Part shown: piece after piece, positions 25,311-36,404 of the stretch
How positions within the stretch are numbered: position 1 is the stretch's first letter
Layout of the letters: every line of letters begins with the position of its first letter
From: Piliocolobus tephrosceles
Taxonomy: Eukaryota; Chordata; Mammalia; Primates; Cercopithecidae
Direction: 5' to 3'
Length of the DNA: 64,000 nucleotides
NCBI RefSeq assembly: GCF_002776525.5
Contig: NC_045439.1
Span: 154,405,330 to 154,469,329 of the forward strand
Notes under the pieces: generated by a model
The model's input: the letters and a program-made list of their open reading frames with translations, nothing else
Database searches by the model: none
What the model was told of the DNA's origin: nothing
Position numbers and translations under genes: made by a program

Positions 25311-25406
25311 AATTCAGCATTTTACGTGGATAGTGAGTTATTGGTTCGAGCCCTTCAAGAGCTGCCTCTCTCCCTCCGACTCAATGTTGCTGCTGAGCTG
25401 GTCCAG
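25311..25406 (+). CDS. AVEN: AVEN coding exon 4 (internal)
   Basis: The exon has exactly 32 codons between an acceptor ending ATATAG and the donor GTAAAA. It encodes NSAFYVDSELLVRALQELPL followed by a leucine/valine-rich helix ending in ELVQ. The hydrophobic heptad-like leucines suggest an amphipathic helix. Phase is 0 at both ends, so skipping it would keep the frame. Confidence 0.95.
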
Positions 25407-25679
25407 GTAAAAATCCTGAAGCCCTCTTGGAGCGGGTGGTTTGGGCAGGAGGAGAAAAAGAGGGAAGCACTTCCCTCAGCAGGATGTCTCAGTGTCAGCT
25501 GCCCTTTATAAAACTGAAGGTTGCATATCAGGGTAGCCTTCTGTAAAGTTTAAAGGAGAATCCAAAACATTTTCGAGGTTACTTTTTTACATTGTATATT
25601 TGAAACATTTTAAAGGATCAAATGTAGTGGAATTGAGTGAAATGTAAAATATAAAGTCTGGCTGTTTTACTCAAAATAG

Positions 25680-26480
25680 GTGTGCATCATCCTGCTGTGT
25701 GTTCGACACCAGGGACACAGTGGTGACCAGGCAGACGTGGTTCCTGCCTTTCTGGAACTTCATCTACTGGGAAGGATGAATATTAATCAAATAGGCAAAC
25801 ATATCCAAATTGTAATACGTCATATGAAGTACAGTGTGTTTTTAGAGGAAGTCAGTTTCTCGTGTGGTGTGGTTAGGAATGGCTTTCCTGAAGGTAGTGA
25901 TAGGTGAGCTGAGGTCCAAAGCATAAGGACATTTGAGTTGGAATTTAAACAAGAAAGACCCAATCAGCTCTGCATTAACAAAAGCGACGCTGCTGCCGAG
26001 TAGAGAAGACTGTGGGATCGGAGTGCGTGCGTGGGGGTAAGTCCGCAGGTGCAGGTGCACACGCGCAGAGCAGGTGAGGGAGGCACGTGGGGCGGCTGCT
26101 GCACAGGTGCAGGTGAGTAGTACTGGAGCTTGGACTACAGTAGTGACGGTGGAGATGGCAGAGAGGTACTGAGGCATTTCAAAGGTACAATTTAACAAGA
26201 TTTGGCTATACGTTGGAAATGGGGAGAGAGCGGTCAATAAAAAATTCAAGATTTTCCAAATTGTGCAACTCAGTGCCAGGTAGGATCAGGAAGGGTGAGT
26301 TTGGGACTTGATGAGTTTGTGCCTCTGAGATATCCAAGTGGAAATAATAGTCAACTGGATGTAGAACTATAAAGTTCAGCATTAAGGGCTAGAAATACAA
26401 ATTCAGGAGATAACAGGATGAAGTGATAATTGATGAACTAAGAGAAGGGGAGGCCCGAAACTATGCCATGAAGAGCTTCA
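25680..26480 (+). mobile_element. Old mammalian dispersed repeat, family not named
   Basis: Motifs 'ccagggacacagtggtgacc', 'ggttcctgcctttctggaac', 'gatatccaagtggaaa' and 'ctatgccatgaagagcttc' occur in the order of a common decayed mammalian repeat I cannot name with certainty. Confidence 0.5.
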
Positions 26481-26959
26481 AAATTCTGGCACGATTAAAA
26501 AAAAAAAAGTGAAACCCTGGGACGTACTGATTTTAAATAGAATCCTAGCAACTAAAATTATCAACTTCCTTCTGCGGCTGAATGTGATGCTAAGCTTGAG
26601 TGTAGCAATGAATTGGTTACCCACCCATTTGCTGTAGTGCATTTCCTAGTCAAAAATTTGGGGCAGCAGGCAGAGTTCAGGGATGGAGGACAGTTAGGGA
26701 CAGGGTAGAGAACTAGAAAAAACTGCATTTGCCACTAACGCGGGAATGCCCTGGGGGGTCTTTGGAAACATTTGGGGGTGTTTGGGAGAGCTCTAGTGGC
26801 TTTTCTGATGTCCAGTGATGTTCAAAGTTCTGAAGCGCTTGCCTTGATCTCACATGATGAGGAATGTTTAGCAGAACTCACCAGAGAAATGCTGAGATAA
26901 AGGCTTCAGGACTCAGGACAGAGAGGAAGTGGTTGTGAGCGTTTGAAAGTGAAGGATGT

Positions 26960-27251
26960 GGCCGGGTGCGGTGGCTCAAGCCTGTAATCGCAGCACTTTG
27001 GGAGGCCGAGACGGGCGGATCACGAGGTCAGGAGATCGAGACCATCCTGGCTAACACGGTGAAACCCCCATCTCTACTAAAAAATACAAAAAACTAGCTG
27101 GGCGAGGTGGCGGGCGCCTGTAGTCCCAGCTACTCGGGAGGCTGAGGCAGGAGAATGGCGTAAACCCAAGAGGCGGAGCTTGCAGTGAGCTGAGATCCGG
27201 CCACTGCACTCCAACCCCGGGCGACAGAGCGAGACTCCGTCTCAAAGAAAA
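26960..27251 (+). mobile_element. AluYR-type element
   Basis: Diagnostic GGCTCAAGCCTG, ACTAGCTGGGCGAGGTGGC, GGCGTAAACCC and GATCCGGCCACTG. Flanked by a perfect 15-bp repeat GAAAGTGAAGGATGT (26945-26959, 27252-27266). Confidence 0.93.
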
Positions 27252-27365
27252 GAAAGTGAAGGATGTAATGTCAGTGGCAGGCATTAGCGTAAAAGTATAA
27301 AATAATGACGTGACTTTGAAATCCTGGTTGAATCACTTAAACACATTTCTCCCCGACCCATGCTG

Positions 27366-27480
27366 CAGAGCAGTATTCTCTACCTTGTCTGCGCGTTAGA
27401 ATCACCGGGGGAGTTAAAAACAAACAAAAACAATGCCAGACACCCACCCCAGACCCAATTACATGACTCTAAGATTAGAG
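27366..27480 (+). mobile_element. MER5-like DNA transposon fragment
   Basis: 'gcgttagaatcaccgggggagtta' matches the MER5 (hAT) head; a second similar start 'acaatcaccgggggagtctg' lies at about 27678-27740. Confidence 0.6.
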
Positions 27481-28456
27481 TAGAGGACCATGTCCCAGCA
27501 TTGCCCCGTACAGCTGACTATGCTGGACATTTGCTCCTGTTTGTATATGAAGCCATACCGCCTTACATGTCTGCTCACGATGTTTATGTAAAAATGAGGG
27601 GTCAGGACCTCCCGTTGAGGTTGAACTTCTGAACCTGCCCACCGTGAGGCCTTGCTAGTCCCTGGAGCCTTTGGAGAGCAGTGCTTCTTAGCCTTAGACT
27701 GGAACTTTATATTACAATCACCGGGGGAGTCTGTAACTTTTATTAAAGTATAACATCGATTCAGAAAAATGCACATGTAAGTATAACCATGGAATGAGCA
27801 TCCGGATAAAGACTCAGAATATTGTCAGCACCCCAGAAGCCACCATTCGTACGCACTCCAAATCACTCTCTCCCCAAAAGGCACTCACTCACCTAACCTC
27901 TAATACTGTAGTTTTTGAACATTTTACAAATATAATCATCACATTGTGTATTTTCTTTGGTGTCTGGCATTTTTTACTCGATGTTGGTAAGAGATTCTTC
28001 TTGGTGAATTTGTTCCTGCACCTTTATATTAGTGCACTTAAACACAATGAACAGATCTGATTTGCTAATTACTTCTTGGTGACATTTTACAGATGTTCAT
28101 GTCTCATGACAGATTTAAGTGTAAAGCCAAATAGACCTGTGGTACTCTGGCAGTTTTCAGGCCAGCGCTAGGAAGACATGGATCTTTTAATTCCAAATCT
28201 GAGCTAGTTAGCACATGGTCGAGGTGGGGAGAGTGGGAGGCACTGTGCTGGCATGTCTCAGTGAGGTCTCCCACACTGACCCCAGATGTTAGGAAGGGTG
28301 CCCGCCAGGGCCTGGAAAGGAGCCACTTTGTGAACTATCTGAATTGAGTTTCCTATGTCACCAAGTTTGATGGCTTCCTTTAGCCTCCTATGTATTTACT
28401 TAAGCCAAGATGGCAAGACTCACATTTTTAACTCAGTTTTTATACTTCTCTTTCAG

Positions 28457-28817
28457 GCCACAGTTCCTTTAGAGCTTCCTCAAGTGAAACCAAAGAGAAC
28501 TGATGATGGCAAGGGTTTAGGGATGCAGTTAAAGGGGCCTTTGGGGCCTGGAGGAAAGGGGCCCATCTTTGAGCTGAAATCTGCGGCTGCTGGCTGCCCT
28601 GTGTTGCTGGGCACAGACAACCCAAGACCGGGTCCTTCAGCGGATTCTCAGAAACCCACTTCCCCACTGCAGTCAGCAGGAGATCATTTGGAAGAAGAAC
28701 TAGATCTGTTGCTTAATTTAGATGCACCTGTAAAAGAGGGAGATAACATCTTACCAGATCAGACATCTCAGGACCTGAAATCCAAGAAAGATGGGGAGGT
28801 GGTCCAAGAGGAAGAAG
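28457..28817 (+). CDS. AVEN: AVEN coding exon 5 (largest visible)
   Basis: The acceptor is CTTCTCTTTCAG and the donor GTATGG, with 120 codons plus one base. It encodes a proline- and lysine-rich start, a glycine-rich patch (GPLGPGGKGP), a serine/proline-rich region, then the acidic leucine cluster EEELDLLLNL about residues 79-88 of the exon. That cluster fits the CRM1-type leucine-rich nuclear export signal reported for AVEN (assignment from memory). The last residues are acidic and the frame stays open beyond the donor to 29218, so an intron-retained transcript would add about 134 unrelated residues. Confidence 0.95.
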
Positions 28818-29598
28818 GTATGGCTTTCATTTTATTCCCCATGAATCTTGATTCTGGTGCTTTTTCAAGAACAGCCCCACGCGCATCACATCCGCACACA
28901 TCCCTCTCGGTGTCTGACATTGATCCACATTGTCCACTGACGTCTACTTCTGTGCTCACATCTCTGCTTCACCCTGAGCTGACCTTTCTGACAGCCTTCC
29001 TCTCACTCGACACACCGAGCTTCCAAAGCTGCTACCTGCCTGACCGCAGTAGAAACCTGGGGCTACAAATGGAATTTCTGCCTATCACAAGATATTGGGC
29101 TACCTGTAGCCTTCAGCCGTTCGGCAGTGGACCTTTTACTCGACTGACAGGCCACCTCTTCGTACTTTTTTCTTGCTATTTCAATCTTATAGTTGGACAA
29201 AAGAACATCACATTCTAATTTCTGCATGTCCTGTAAGAGGTGGCCCATCTGATGTAGAGGGGCCTGGGGGGATTGCCACATCCATGTATTGCATTTGAGA
29301 TCCCTTAATTTTCCAGGACTGCTGCAATAATAGTAAAAAGAAAACTGAGCTATTGGTCTTTAAAAAAAAAAAAAAAACCAACTGGTGAGGTGTGAAGTTC
29401 AACTTCAGAATGGAGAGGGACTCCTCTACCCAGCTTGATTTGTTCATAGAGTCATATCGACTGTATCATCTTAGGGAGTAACAATAACGAGAATGTTTCC
29501 CCCGGTTGTAAGGAAAGTAATAATCAGGGCTGGATTATATCTGGGAACAAACCCGAGGGAAGCCTCTGAGGGTGTTAACCTTGTTTTTATTTCCCCAG
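28818..29598 (+). other. AVEN: AVEN intron 5
   Basis: 781-bp GT-AG intron with no recognised repeat apart from a short A run near 29362-29376. The exon 5 frame stays open for the first 400 nt. Confidence 0.85.
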
Positions 29599-29714
29599 TT
29601 TGTACAAAACCATCTGTGACTGAAGAAAAGAACGTGGAACCTGAGCAACCGAGTACATCCAGAAATGTTACCGAGGAAGAGCTGGAAGACTGGTTGGACA
29701 GCATGATTTCCTAA
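29599..29714 (+). CDS. AVEN: AVEN terminal coding exon with stop
   Basis: The acceptor is TTTTATTTCCCCAG. The exon completes a valine codon split with the previous exon, then encodes an acidic, serine/threonine-rich tail ending EELEDWLDSMIS and TAA at 29712-29714. This C-terminal motif is the most recognisable AVEN signature. The stop is followed immediately by the 3' UTR. Confidence 0.96.
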
Positions 29715-30085
29715 AAAGGGGACAAAAAGTGCCTGAAGCAAATCTCGGTTGCCTTCTAAGGGCAGGTGGGCATAAGGCTGTCCTTCAGGCACAGCCAGTT
29801 TACAAGCATGCCCTAAGCTAGTGCGTTCCATTATGCTCACAGCAGTAAATGCCTACCTCTGTGTTTGACATCTGAAAGAATACATTGAAGCAGCTTGTTG
29901 CATTTGTTTTTCTGGCTTAGTAATCTAATAGATTCCCCTCACGGACAGGATATATACTCTGGCCCTTGTTTCTAGCCTCCTTCCTTGCAGTGTTTACAGC
30001 ATAGCAGGTGCTGCTGCTGATTAAGAGAATAGATGCAAACAAACAAGGCTTGCATTTGGCCAAAATAAACAAATGCTGGTCTGTC
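29715..30085 (+). other. AVEN: AVEN 3' UTR (end inferred)
   Basis: Untranslated sequence after the AVEN stop. The end is inferred from the AATAAA at 30064-30069 and the TG/T-rich sequence just after it, so it may be off by 20 nt. No repeat is inserted. Confidence 0.75.
30064..30069 (+). terminator. AVEN poly(A) signal AATAAA
   Basis: Canonical hexamer about 350 nt after the stop, followed within 10-50 nt by TGGTCTGTCC, a long T/C run and TTGTGTGG, which fit a GU/U-rich downstream element. It is the only AATAAA on the + strand between the stop and the RYR3 end. Confidence 0.75.
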
Positions 30086-30206
30086 CAGTTTTTCTTTCTT
30101 TCTTGTGTGGGGCCCTGGGCAGTTTGTCTCATGTCCCCTTTCCCAGCAGTCACAGAGGAGTTGTAGAAGCAACCAGAAGTGGTACATTCCAAGAGGCCAA
30201 ACCATG
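30086..30206. other. Intergenic gap between convergent AVEN and RYR3
   Basis: About 120 bp separate the inferred cleavage sites of the two convergent genes. It holds the downstream elements of both poly(A) sites and no repeat. The exact size depends on the inferred cleavage positions. Confidence 0.6.
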
Positions 30207-31059
30207 GAGGTGTGGGTATGTATTACTTTATTGCAGTGGGCACTTCATTGTATTTGAGGCGATTCACCTAAACGTAGCAGCTCCACTACTTACAAGGACC
30301 ATAAAGCATTACTGCATTTTGGCATAAGGTTGAGATTTTTTCTGAATTTTCAGTACAGTACTTTTCTTCTAATAACAGCAGTTGATCGCTGTTACTAAAA
30401 AAACTTGTGTGAATAACCTTCAAGTGCAGTTTCATAAAGTAAGACAGAAGATCACAACTAATGAATGGAACTGTCCTTCTGGAACACAAACATAAAAAAC
30501 TTGCATAGCTATATCTAAAGAGGTTTTAAGGCACTTAATCGATATTTCAGTGTCGACAAAGTGTCGGTTTTTTCCCTATTTCTTTAACTGCTTAAAGCTT
30601 TTCTGGATACAGTCACTAGCAAGTACCATGGGAAAAAATTAATTAGACTGCAGTTAACATTATCTATCTTTTGTAGTTCAGACCCTATGAGTCACAAGTT
30701 GGATACCATGGTGACATTCAAGTGTTTAAGATTTCAGGTCTTACACACATTCGAGACTTCATAATTCACTAGCCCTTTCCTTAATGCTCCCATCCCAACA
30801 AAAACTTCAAGGCGTCTGCCTAAAGATTACTTGATTCTTCGCCATCCTTACACATTTTGACAGGTTCTCTCCCACAGTATATGTCCATTAGGCACAAAAA
30901 GCCAAATCAGTTTCAAAATAGCACAGATTTTTAGCAAACAAGCAGCTTTTTTAAGGGAGGCATTTAGAAAATGTCACATTTCAGATATGTTGCAGAACTG
31001 TAAAAGGAGGACTTTGGGAAGTTGACTGTCCAGAATTGTGGCGCTTCTTTCATTCAGAT
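30207..31059 (-). other. RYR3: RYR3 3' UTR (end inferred)
   Basis: About 850 nt of non-coding sequence after the RYR3 stop, bounded by the AATAAA at 30227-30232. It is free of Alu and L1 insertions, unlike the surrounding introns, which supports its being part of the mature message. Confidence 0.7.
30227..30232 (-). terminator. RYR3 poly(A) signal AATAAA
   Basis: On the + strand it reads TTTATT. On the - strand it is a canonical AATAAA about 830 nt past the RYR3 stop, placing cleavage near 30207-30217. I saw no other AATAAA on this strand between the stop and AVEN. Confidence 0.65.
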
Positions 31060-31155
31060 TTATCCAAGCTGATCTTCATACTGTTTACGAAAGCAGTCAC
31101 CGGCTGGGAAGAAATCCCAGCACCTTTCTTGGTACATCTTCCAGACATAAGATTC
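31060..31155 (-). CDS. RYR3: RYR3 terminal coding exon 104 with stop
   Basis: 31 codons plus TAA (residues 1019-1049): ESYVWKMYQERCWDFFPAGD then CFRKQYEDQLG. This is the invariant RyR C-terminus needed for tetramer assembly, and the length of the tail is normal for the family. The acceptor is GTTATTTCAG. The stop codon reads TTA at 31060-31062 on the + strand. Confidence 0.97.
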   Translation of the reverse strand, partial: ESYVWKMYQERCWDFFPAGDCFRKQYEDQLG

Positions 31156-32037
31156 CTGAAATAACGTGAACAACGGGTGCTTATTTCTAAACCACAGTAA
31201 GCTAAAACCCAGTGGTGTTTTTGCTCTCTGATGTGAATTTATATGAGGCCAAACCTGCACATCCATTCTTGCTCTGTTCTGCTGTTGGGGGAGCTAGAAG
31301 CCATGTCTCCCTGACACACGCTGGCCGGGAAGGAGAAAAATCCCCTTCTGCCCCAAACAAAACTGAAACCAATCAATGTTTGCCACTAAAACTGCTTAAC
31401 GATTTAGTAATAAGCTGATGCCACGCTGTTGGTGGAAGACGGAGGAATGCACGAGGGAACGTTTATTGCTAGCTAAATCCAGATCTGGAAACCAGTGACC
31501 TCTGCCAAAGAAAACTATTTGATATGTTTGTTTGGTATTGATATTTGAATAATTTGATAACTGACGTTTTCCTCCTTTGTTCTCTACCTTTACATTTCTT
31601 TTTCACATTTAGTCACAAAATTTGACACATCCTCTCACAGGCACACCTCCAGGCTCCTGTGTCACCCACACATGAGGTCGTTATCTTTCTTAGGCTGTCT
31701 CTCACTCCGTTGTACTCCGATTTTTCTGCTTTGTTCCAGCCACCCACTCCGTTCCTCATTGTCTTTTTCTCTGTAATGTTCTCCCCACCTCCAGCTCTTC
31801 TAGTCTGAAGCAGTAGCTATAAGCGTTTTGAAAATGTCAGTGTTTGTTGGGAAGGATAACCAGGAGGACCTTGGCTTCTTACTAAGTCACAGAAAGGTAA
31901 TGGAAAAATGCATACATGGGATTAATGGGGCCATCTATCTATTTCAGATAGCCTATGCCCTACGCAGTCTCAAGGTTTAGCAAAGGGAGATCTAACACGG
32001 GTGTATGATTTTTAATTGAAGGCATTTTGTTTCTCAC
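31156..32037 (-). other. RYR3: RYR3 intron before the terminal exon
   Basis: 882 bp bounded by GT-AG sites; I see no repeat, RNA gene or extra exon. Confidence 0.85.
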
Positions 32038-32089
32038 CTGACCCGTGTGCTCTGTTTCATCTTTATTAATCAAATACATCAGAAAGAAC
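32038..32089 (-). CDS. RYR3: RYR3 coding exon 103 (52 nt)
   Basis: One base plus 17 codons (residues 1002-1018): FFLMYLINKDETEHTGQ. By counting back from the C-terminus, the first threonine of ETEHTGQ aligns with RYR1 Thr5001, which contributes to the activating Ca2+ site. The acceptor is CGTTCCAG and the donor GTGAGAA. Confidence 0.94.
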
Positions 32090-33299
32090 CTGGAACGAGG
32101 AAAAGATAGTATTAGATACTCTGGTCAAGACCCAAGTTCATTCGCATGGATTAACTGTAATCAGGGCTCAGAAAGGCTGTTTGGTCCCACGCTGTCTACA
32201 GTGACTTTAAGAATCAGGGAACTGTGGCATAAGGACACACACCATCATTTGTGTCCATCACAGTAGCACACATGAATCTCGAAATTAGCCACTTCGTGAG
32301 GAGAGATGCTTTTTGCCATCCCTAAACCTTGAGCTAAGATCACTTGCAAGGTAGCATTTTGGCCACCATTTTATTGTTAACAAAATTCTAATAAAACAAA
32401 TGGTAGCCCAAATAGAATATTTAACAGGCCATTTGTCATCTCATAAAAATGTAGAATTGAAATGACGTGTGTGTCTCAAGAATATCTGTCATGGAAAAGT
32501 TAGAAAGTATTTAATCTTGTTGAGTCGCTCTGATTCTTCCTGAAGTCTAGTTTTGTTTTTATCATAGATAGCTGGGGGAAAGGCCAATGTAGTTTCAGTT
32601 GCTTTGTGATCCGTGTCTTAGGTTTGAGTTTGTCTGTGACATGTAAGTATCCCAGGGGGCAGGGGCTGAACTCTCAGCTCACATTACATGATCTCAGAGA
32701 CAGTTTCCAAAGGAACCAGGCTCGTGCCCTTCAGGAAAAGGACGGCGAGGCTGGCGATATGAGAAAGTAGAAATTCTGTCCTTCTGAGGGTGGAGACCCT
32801 GAGCCCCAGATCTGGAGTTCTGTCAGGGTGATACTGTGTTTAGAGCTTCAGGTCCTGGCCCACAGTAGCAGCTCTAAGTAGGTTTATTGCCTTTCCCCTT
32901 CTTGTTTGTTTACTGAGAAAGAAAGCAGAATTAATCTCTTTATCCTGTTTGATTCTTAGGGGCTTGGGACATCATTCCTTGCCCAGCACATTTACTTGAC
33001 AACACCATGTTGGGTGGGAGGCTCAAATACGAGTAAGTTGGGTTCCTTCCCCTCTACCTTGCTCCTAGAGGGGATAGAGACAGGAAAGAGACCAGTGTAG
33101 CAGTGCCATGAGACGGCACAGAAGGGGTTCCAACCCAAAGGACAGCATCCTTCCAGTGGTCTGTAATCGGCGGGTACTGACGTGGCCGTGGGCTCATTCA
33201 CCTCCATTAGGATGTATACTCTCTTAATGGGAATTGAGGATTCAATACTCATGAGGGAAGGGCACATTAAAGTTATCTTTTTAAAACTCAAGTTTTTGA

Positions 33300-33596
33300 G
33301 GCCAGGCGTGATGGCTCACGCCTCTAATTTCAGCACTTTGGGAGGGGGCTGAGGCCAAGGCAGGTGGATCAGGTCAGGAGTTTGAGACCAGCTTGGCCAA
33401 CATGATGAAACCCCGTCTCTACTAAAAATACAAAAGTTAGCCCGGCATGGTGGCAGTTGCCTGTAGTCCCAGCTACTCGGGAGGCTGAGGCAGGAGAATC
33501 ACTTGAACCCACGAGGTGGAGGCTGCAGTGAGCCAAGATGGCGCCACTGCACTTCAGCCTGGGCGACAGAGTGAGACTGTCTCAATAAATAAAAAC
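33300..33596 (+). mobile_element. Alu
   Basis: Flanked by AAAACTCAAGTTTTTGA (33283-33299) and AAAACTCATGTTTTTGA (33597-33613). Confidence 0.95.
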
Positions 33597-33712
33597 AAAA
33601 CTCATGTTTTTGACTTAAGAAACTCATTCCCTAGCAAAAATGTCTATCTTTGTCACTTCTGACAATGCCTTCTCCAAAGGCTGGGCATGCTCTATCCTAA
33701 AGAAAGATGAGG

Positions 33713-33995
33713 GCTCAGCTCTAATCCCAGCACTCTGGGAGGCCAAGGCGGGTGGACTGCTTGGGCTCAGGAGTTCGAGACCAGCCTGGGGAATATGGCA
33801 AAACCCCATCTCTACCAAAAAATACCAAAAAAAAGCTGGTGCTAAATGTGTGGTGCGCCTGTCCCAGCTGCTCAGGAGGCTGAGGCGGGAGGATGGCTTG
33901 AGCCTGGGAGGTGAAGGTTGCAGTGAGCCGAGATCACACCACTGCACTTGAGCCTGGGCAACAGGGTGAGGAGACCCCATCTTGAAAGAGAAAGA
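33713..33995 (+). mobile_element. Alu, eroded at the 5' end
   Basis: Sense Alu without a clear head, tail GAAAGAGAAAGAGAG. Confidence 0.9.
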
Positions 33996-34306
33996 GAGAA
34001 AGATGATTCTCTAAGCTACAAAATAGAGAGAGAAGGGGGAAGAGCTAGGCTAGGAAGCAGAATCCCGCATTTTATTTTTTTTTTCTTGTAAATGATCAGT
34101 TACAGGGTCTGAGTTATCAGGTAATAAAATCTATATACTCTTCTGTAAGTTTTTAAGTTTTATAGGAAGTCCCTAGCACCCAGTAGGTTCAAGTAACTTG
34201 TTCTTCAGTGAATGCTTTACCTTAGAAGAAGTAAAACAAACATTTTATTAGTTGCCTACTGGGTGCCAGGCATTGTTCTAGGTGCTGGGATAAAGCAGTA
34301 TGAAAG

Positions 34307-34587
34307 GGCCAGGCGTGGTGGCTCACGCCTGTAATCCTAGCACTGGGAGGCTGAGGCAGGCGGATCACCTGAGGTCAGGAGTTCAAGACCAGCCTGGCCA
34401 ACATGGGGAAACTCCCATCTCTACAAAAATGTAAAAATTAGCTGGGTGTGATGGCGGGCGCCTGTAATCCCAGCTCCTCAGCAGGCTGAGGCAGGAGAAT
34501 TGCTTGAGCCCGGGAAGCAGGAGATGCAGTGAGCCAAGATTGCACTCCAACCTGGGCAACAGAGTAAGACACTGTCTCAAAAAAAAA
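34307..34587 (+). mobile_element. Alu
   Basis: Flanked by AGCAGTATGAAA (34294-34305) and AGTAGTATGAAA (34588-34599). Confidence 0.95.
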
Positions 34588-35212
34588 AGTAGTATGAAAA
34601 CAGACATGCCCAAAAATATCCCAGGTCATGGGGCTTAGCTATTAATGAGAAAGGACAGACATTGAAAACTGACCACAGAATTTAAAAACATGCAGGTTAC
34701 AGGCCCCTTTGATAAGACCCTGTCTTCGGATGTGGTGGGGAGGAAAGCCTGCCAGTAGGAGGTTCACAGGAGAATGAGAAGCGAAAAACTGAAGACAGTG
34801 AGCATGGACAGCTATCCGTTGTGCTGAAAGGGAAAAAGAAGTAGGGCTATAGTTGGAAGTAAAAGTGGGGCCACAGATTTGTCTTTGTTTAGGATTTTTA
34901 AAAAGCATATTTATATGGTGATAGAAGAAGTCCAGCAGAGAGAGCGAGAGAAATTGCTGGAGGTATAGTGTCCTGGATGGAATCCAATCACAGGCTGAGG
35001 GGCTGGCCTTTTGCTGGGAGCAGGAATTGTCCACAACACACGTCTATCACACATGGGAGAGGCAGAGTCTATGGACAAAGGTACAGGTTCATGGGGACTC
35101 CTGGAAGTTCTGTTCTGGTTACTCTTTTTTCCAGCAGAGACTGAACTATATGACATAACTGGCTTTCTTTATGCTACAGCTCCCATCAGTTCTGTTAACC
35201 AAGAATACTCAC

Positions 35213-35313
35213 AAGTAGTTGGCTAAGTTGTGCTCTTGTAATGTATGTGTTTCAAAACCATGAGGGGTCGTGTCAAAGTAGTCATTGCCAATCCCACAGA
35301 TGAAACATTTGGT
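35213..35313 (-). CDS. RYR3: RYR3 coding exon 102 (zinc-binding C-terminal domain)
   Basis: 33 codons plus two bases (residues 968-1000). It contains CFIC and, 16 residues later, HTLQEH, the two cysteines and two histidines of the RyR C-terminal zinc-binding fold; the neighbouring threonine lies at the ATP site in RYR1. The acceptor is TTTTTCTTAG and the donor GTGAGTA. Confidence 0.95.
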
Positions 35314-36404
35314 CTAAGAAAAATAACAGGCAGAAAAGGCATTTGTAGGCATAATATAGGCAGGAGAGAAAACTGTCCTGATTCTATCGAATTGAGGGAC
35401 AATGAAAACTTTCTCATGCTTTTGGCTGTTAGTCATTCACTCAGTGGTACCGCACACTTAGCTCCCGGTTAGCTGAGGATACTGCTCCCTCTGATTATGG
35501 GACAGTGGAGAAGGCAGCAGAGTGGCAGGCCTGGCAGGAGTATGGCAGAGTGCAGAGCACAGGGCATGGTAAACAAACTGTGGTCTTGCTTAGTACTGGC
35601 CCTAAGTAATAGTAAAACCTATTGTTTAAAAAATCCATTTGCTTCTGGGGATATTAAAATAGAGCTGGGATTAGTAGTTAGAGGAACATTACCTCCATAT
35701 CTTCTCGCACTTGTTCCTGCTGGTCTCTTAGCTCTCCGAAAGCATCAATAATAAGACCTGAAATTTTAAATACAAAGACAAAGCAATCTGTCTAGTGGTT
35801 CAGGGGTAGAGGAATGATAGAGGGATTGGAAGAAGCTACTTTGTTCTGTTAAAGTGAATTATCAAGCTGAACCACTCAAAGCAAAATTAGAAAAATAATA
35901 TTCATGTTTCTAACAATTTCACATTGTTCCTCCACCTTTCTACACTATGCAGTGCTGTTAGCTACTTGTTTCTCCCTTAAATTCATCATCTTCCTCCAAT
36001 CTTGACAAGCTATTGACTGAAATACCATTCTTTCCCTCCCCTCCCCTGCACTGTCCAGCTCCTCTGCTCCTACCCTGCCTCCTGCTCTGGGAGGAAAATG
36101 AAGAGGACAAGACTAGCCACAGGAGAGATCTCAGAAGCAGAAGTGAGGAGGAAATAATTCAGAGTAGAGGAACAGAAGGAAGAGGTTCTTCTGTATGGAT
36201 GAAGCTTATAACTCTGCCTGGGTGTGTCTTTGGCTTTATATATAGCCAAGGCCTCAGGTATAGTAGATGCTAAATTAGCTCTGGCTAAATTAACAAGTAA
36301 ATGAATTCACACACTTCTTCATAAACCAATTAAGTCATAGATGCAAGAGAGCAAAAATAACTAGATTAAAACCTGTTCATACTCAACATAATTGGCAATC
36401 ATAC
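35314..36404 (-). other. RYR3: RYR3 introns flanking exon 101
   Basis: Two short introns (35314-35692 and 35758-36404) around exon 101. No inserted repeat is clear; 36235-36305 may be an L2-like tail. Confidence 0.75.
35693..35757 (-). CDS. RYR3: RYR3 coding exon 101 (S6 cytosolic extension)
   Basis: Two bases plus 21 codons (residues 947-967): LIIDAFGELRDQQEQVREDM then E. This is the cytosolic extension of S6 that carries the gate to the C-terminal domain. The acceptor is AAATTTCAG and the donor GTAATGT. Confidence 0.95.

Larger units (their letters stand above)
25407..28456 (+). other. AVEN: AVEN intron 4
   Basis: GT-AG intron. About 25680-26480 reads like one old, decayed mammalian interspersed repeat (family not named). 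An AluYR-type element sits at 26960-27251 and MER5-like fragments at about 27366-27480 and 27678-27740. The rest (27741-28456) shows no gene or clear repeat. Confidence 0.8.
20425..29714 (+). other. AVEN: AVEN, 3' half of the gene (four coding exons)
   Basis: Gene-level entry. Coding exons at 20425-20495, 25311-25406, 28457-28817 and 29599-29714 join in phase (71+96+361+116 nt), giving one split glycine codon, 213 whole residues and a TAA stop. All introns are GT-AG. The protein matches, from memory, the C-terminal part of AVEN (about 362 residues in human), so the glycine/arginine-rich N-terminus and first two exons lie left of this window. AVEN binds BCL-xL and APAF1, restrains caspase-9 activation and takes part in ATM signalling; it has no enzyme domain. 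It is acidic and low in predicted fold, with a leucine-rich stretch and a conserved acidic/tryptophan C-terminus. The gene converges on RYR3. No frame break is seen. Confidence 0.96.
32090..35212 (-). other. RYR3: RYR3 intron with three Alus
   Basis: GT-AG intron. It holds Alus at 33300-33596, 33713-33995 and 34307-34587, all + strand and so antisense to RYR3, and a weak L2-like tail near 34140-34215. The parts 32090-33280 and 34600-35212 show nothing recognisable. Confidence 0.8.
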
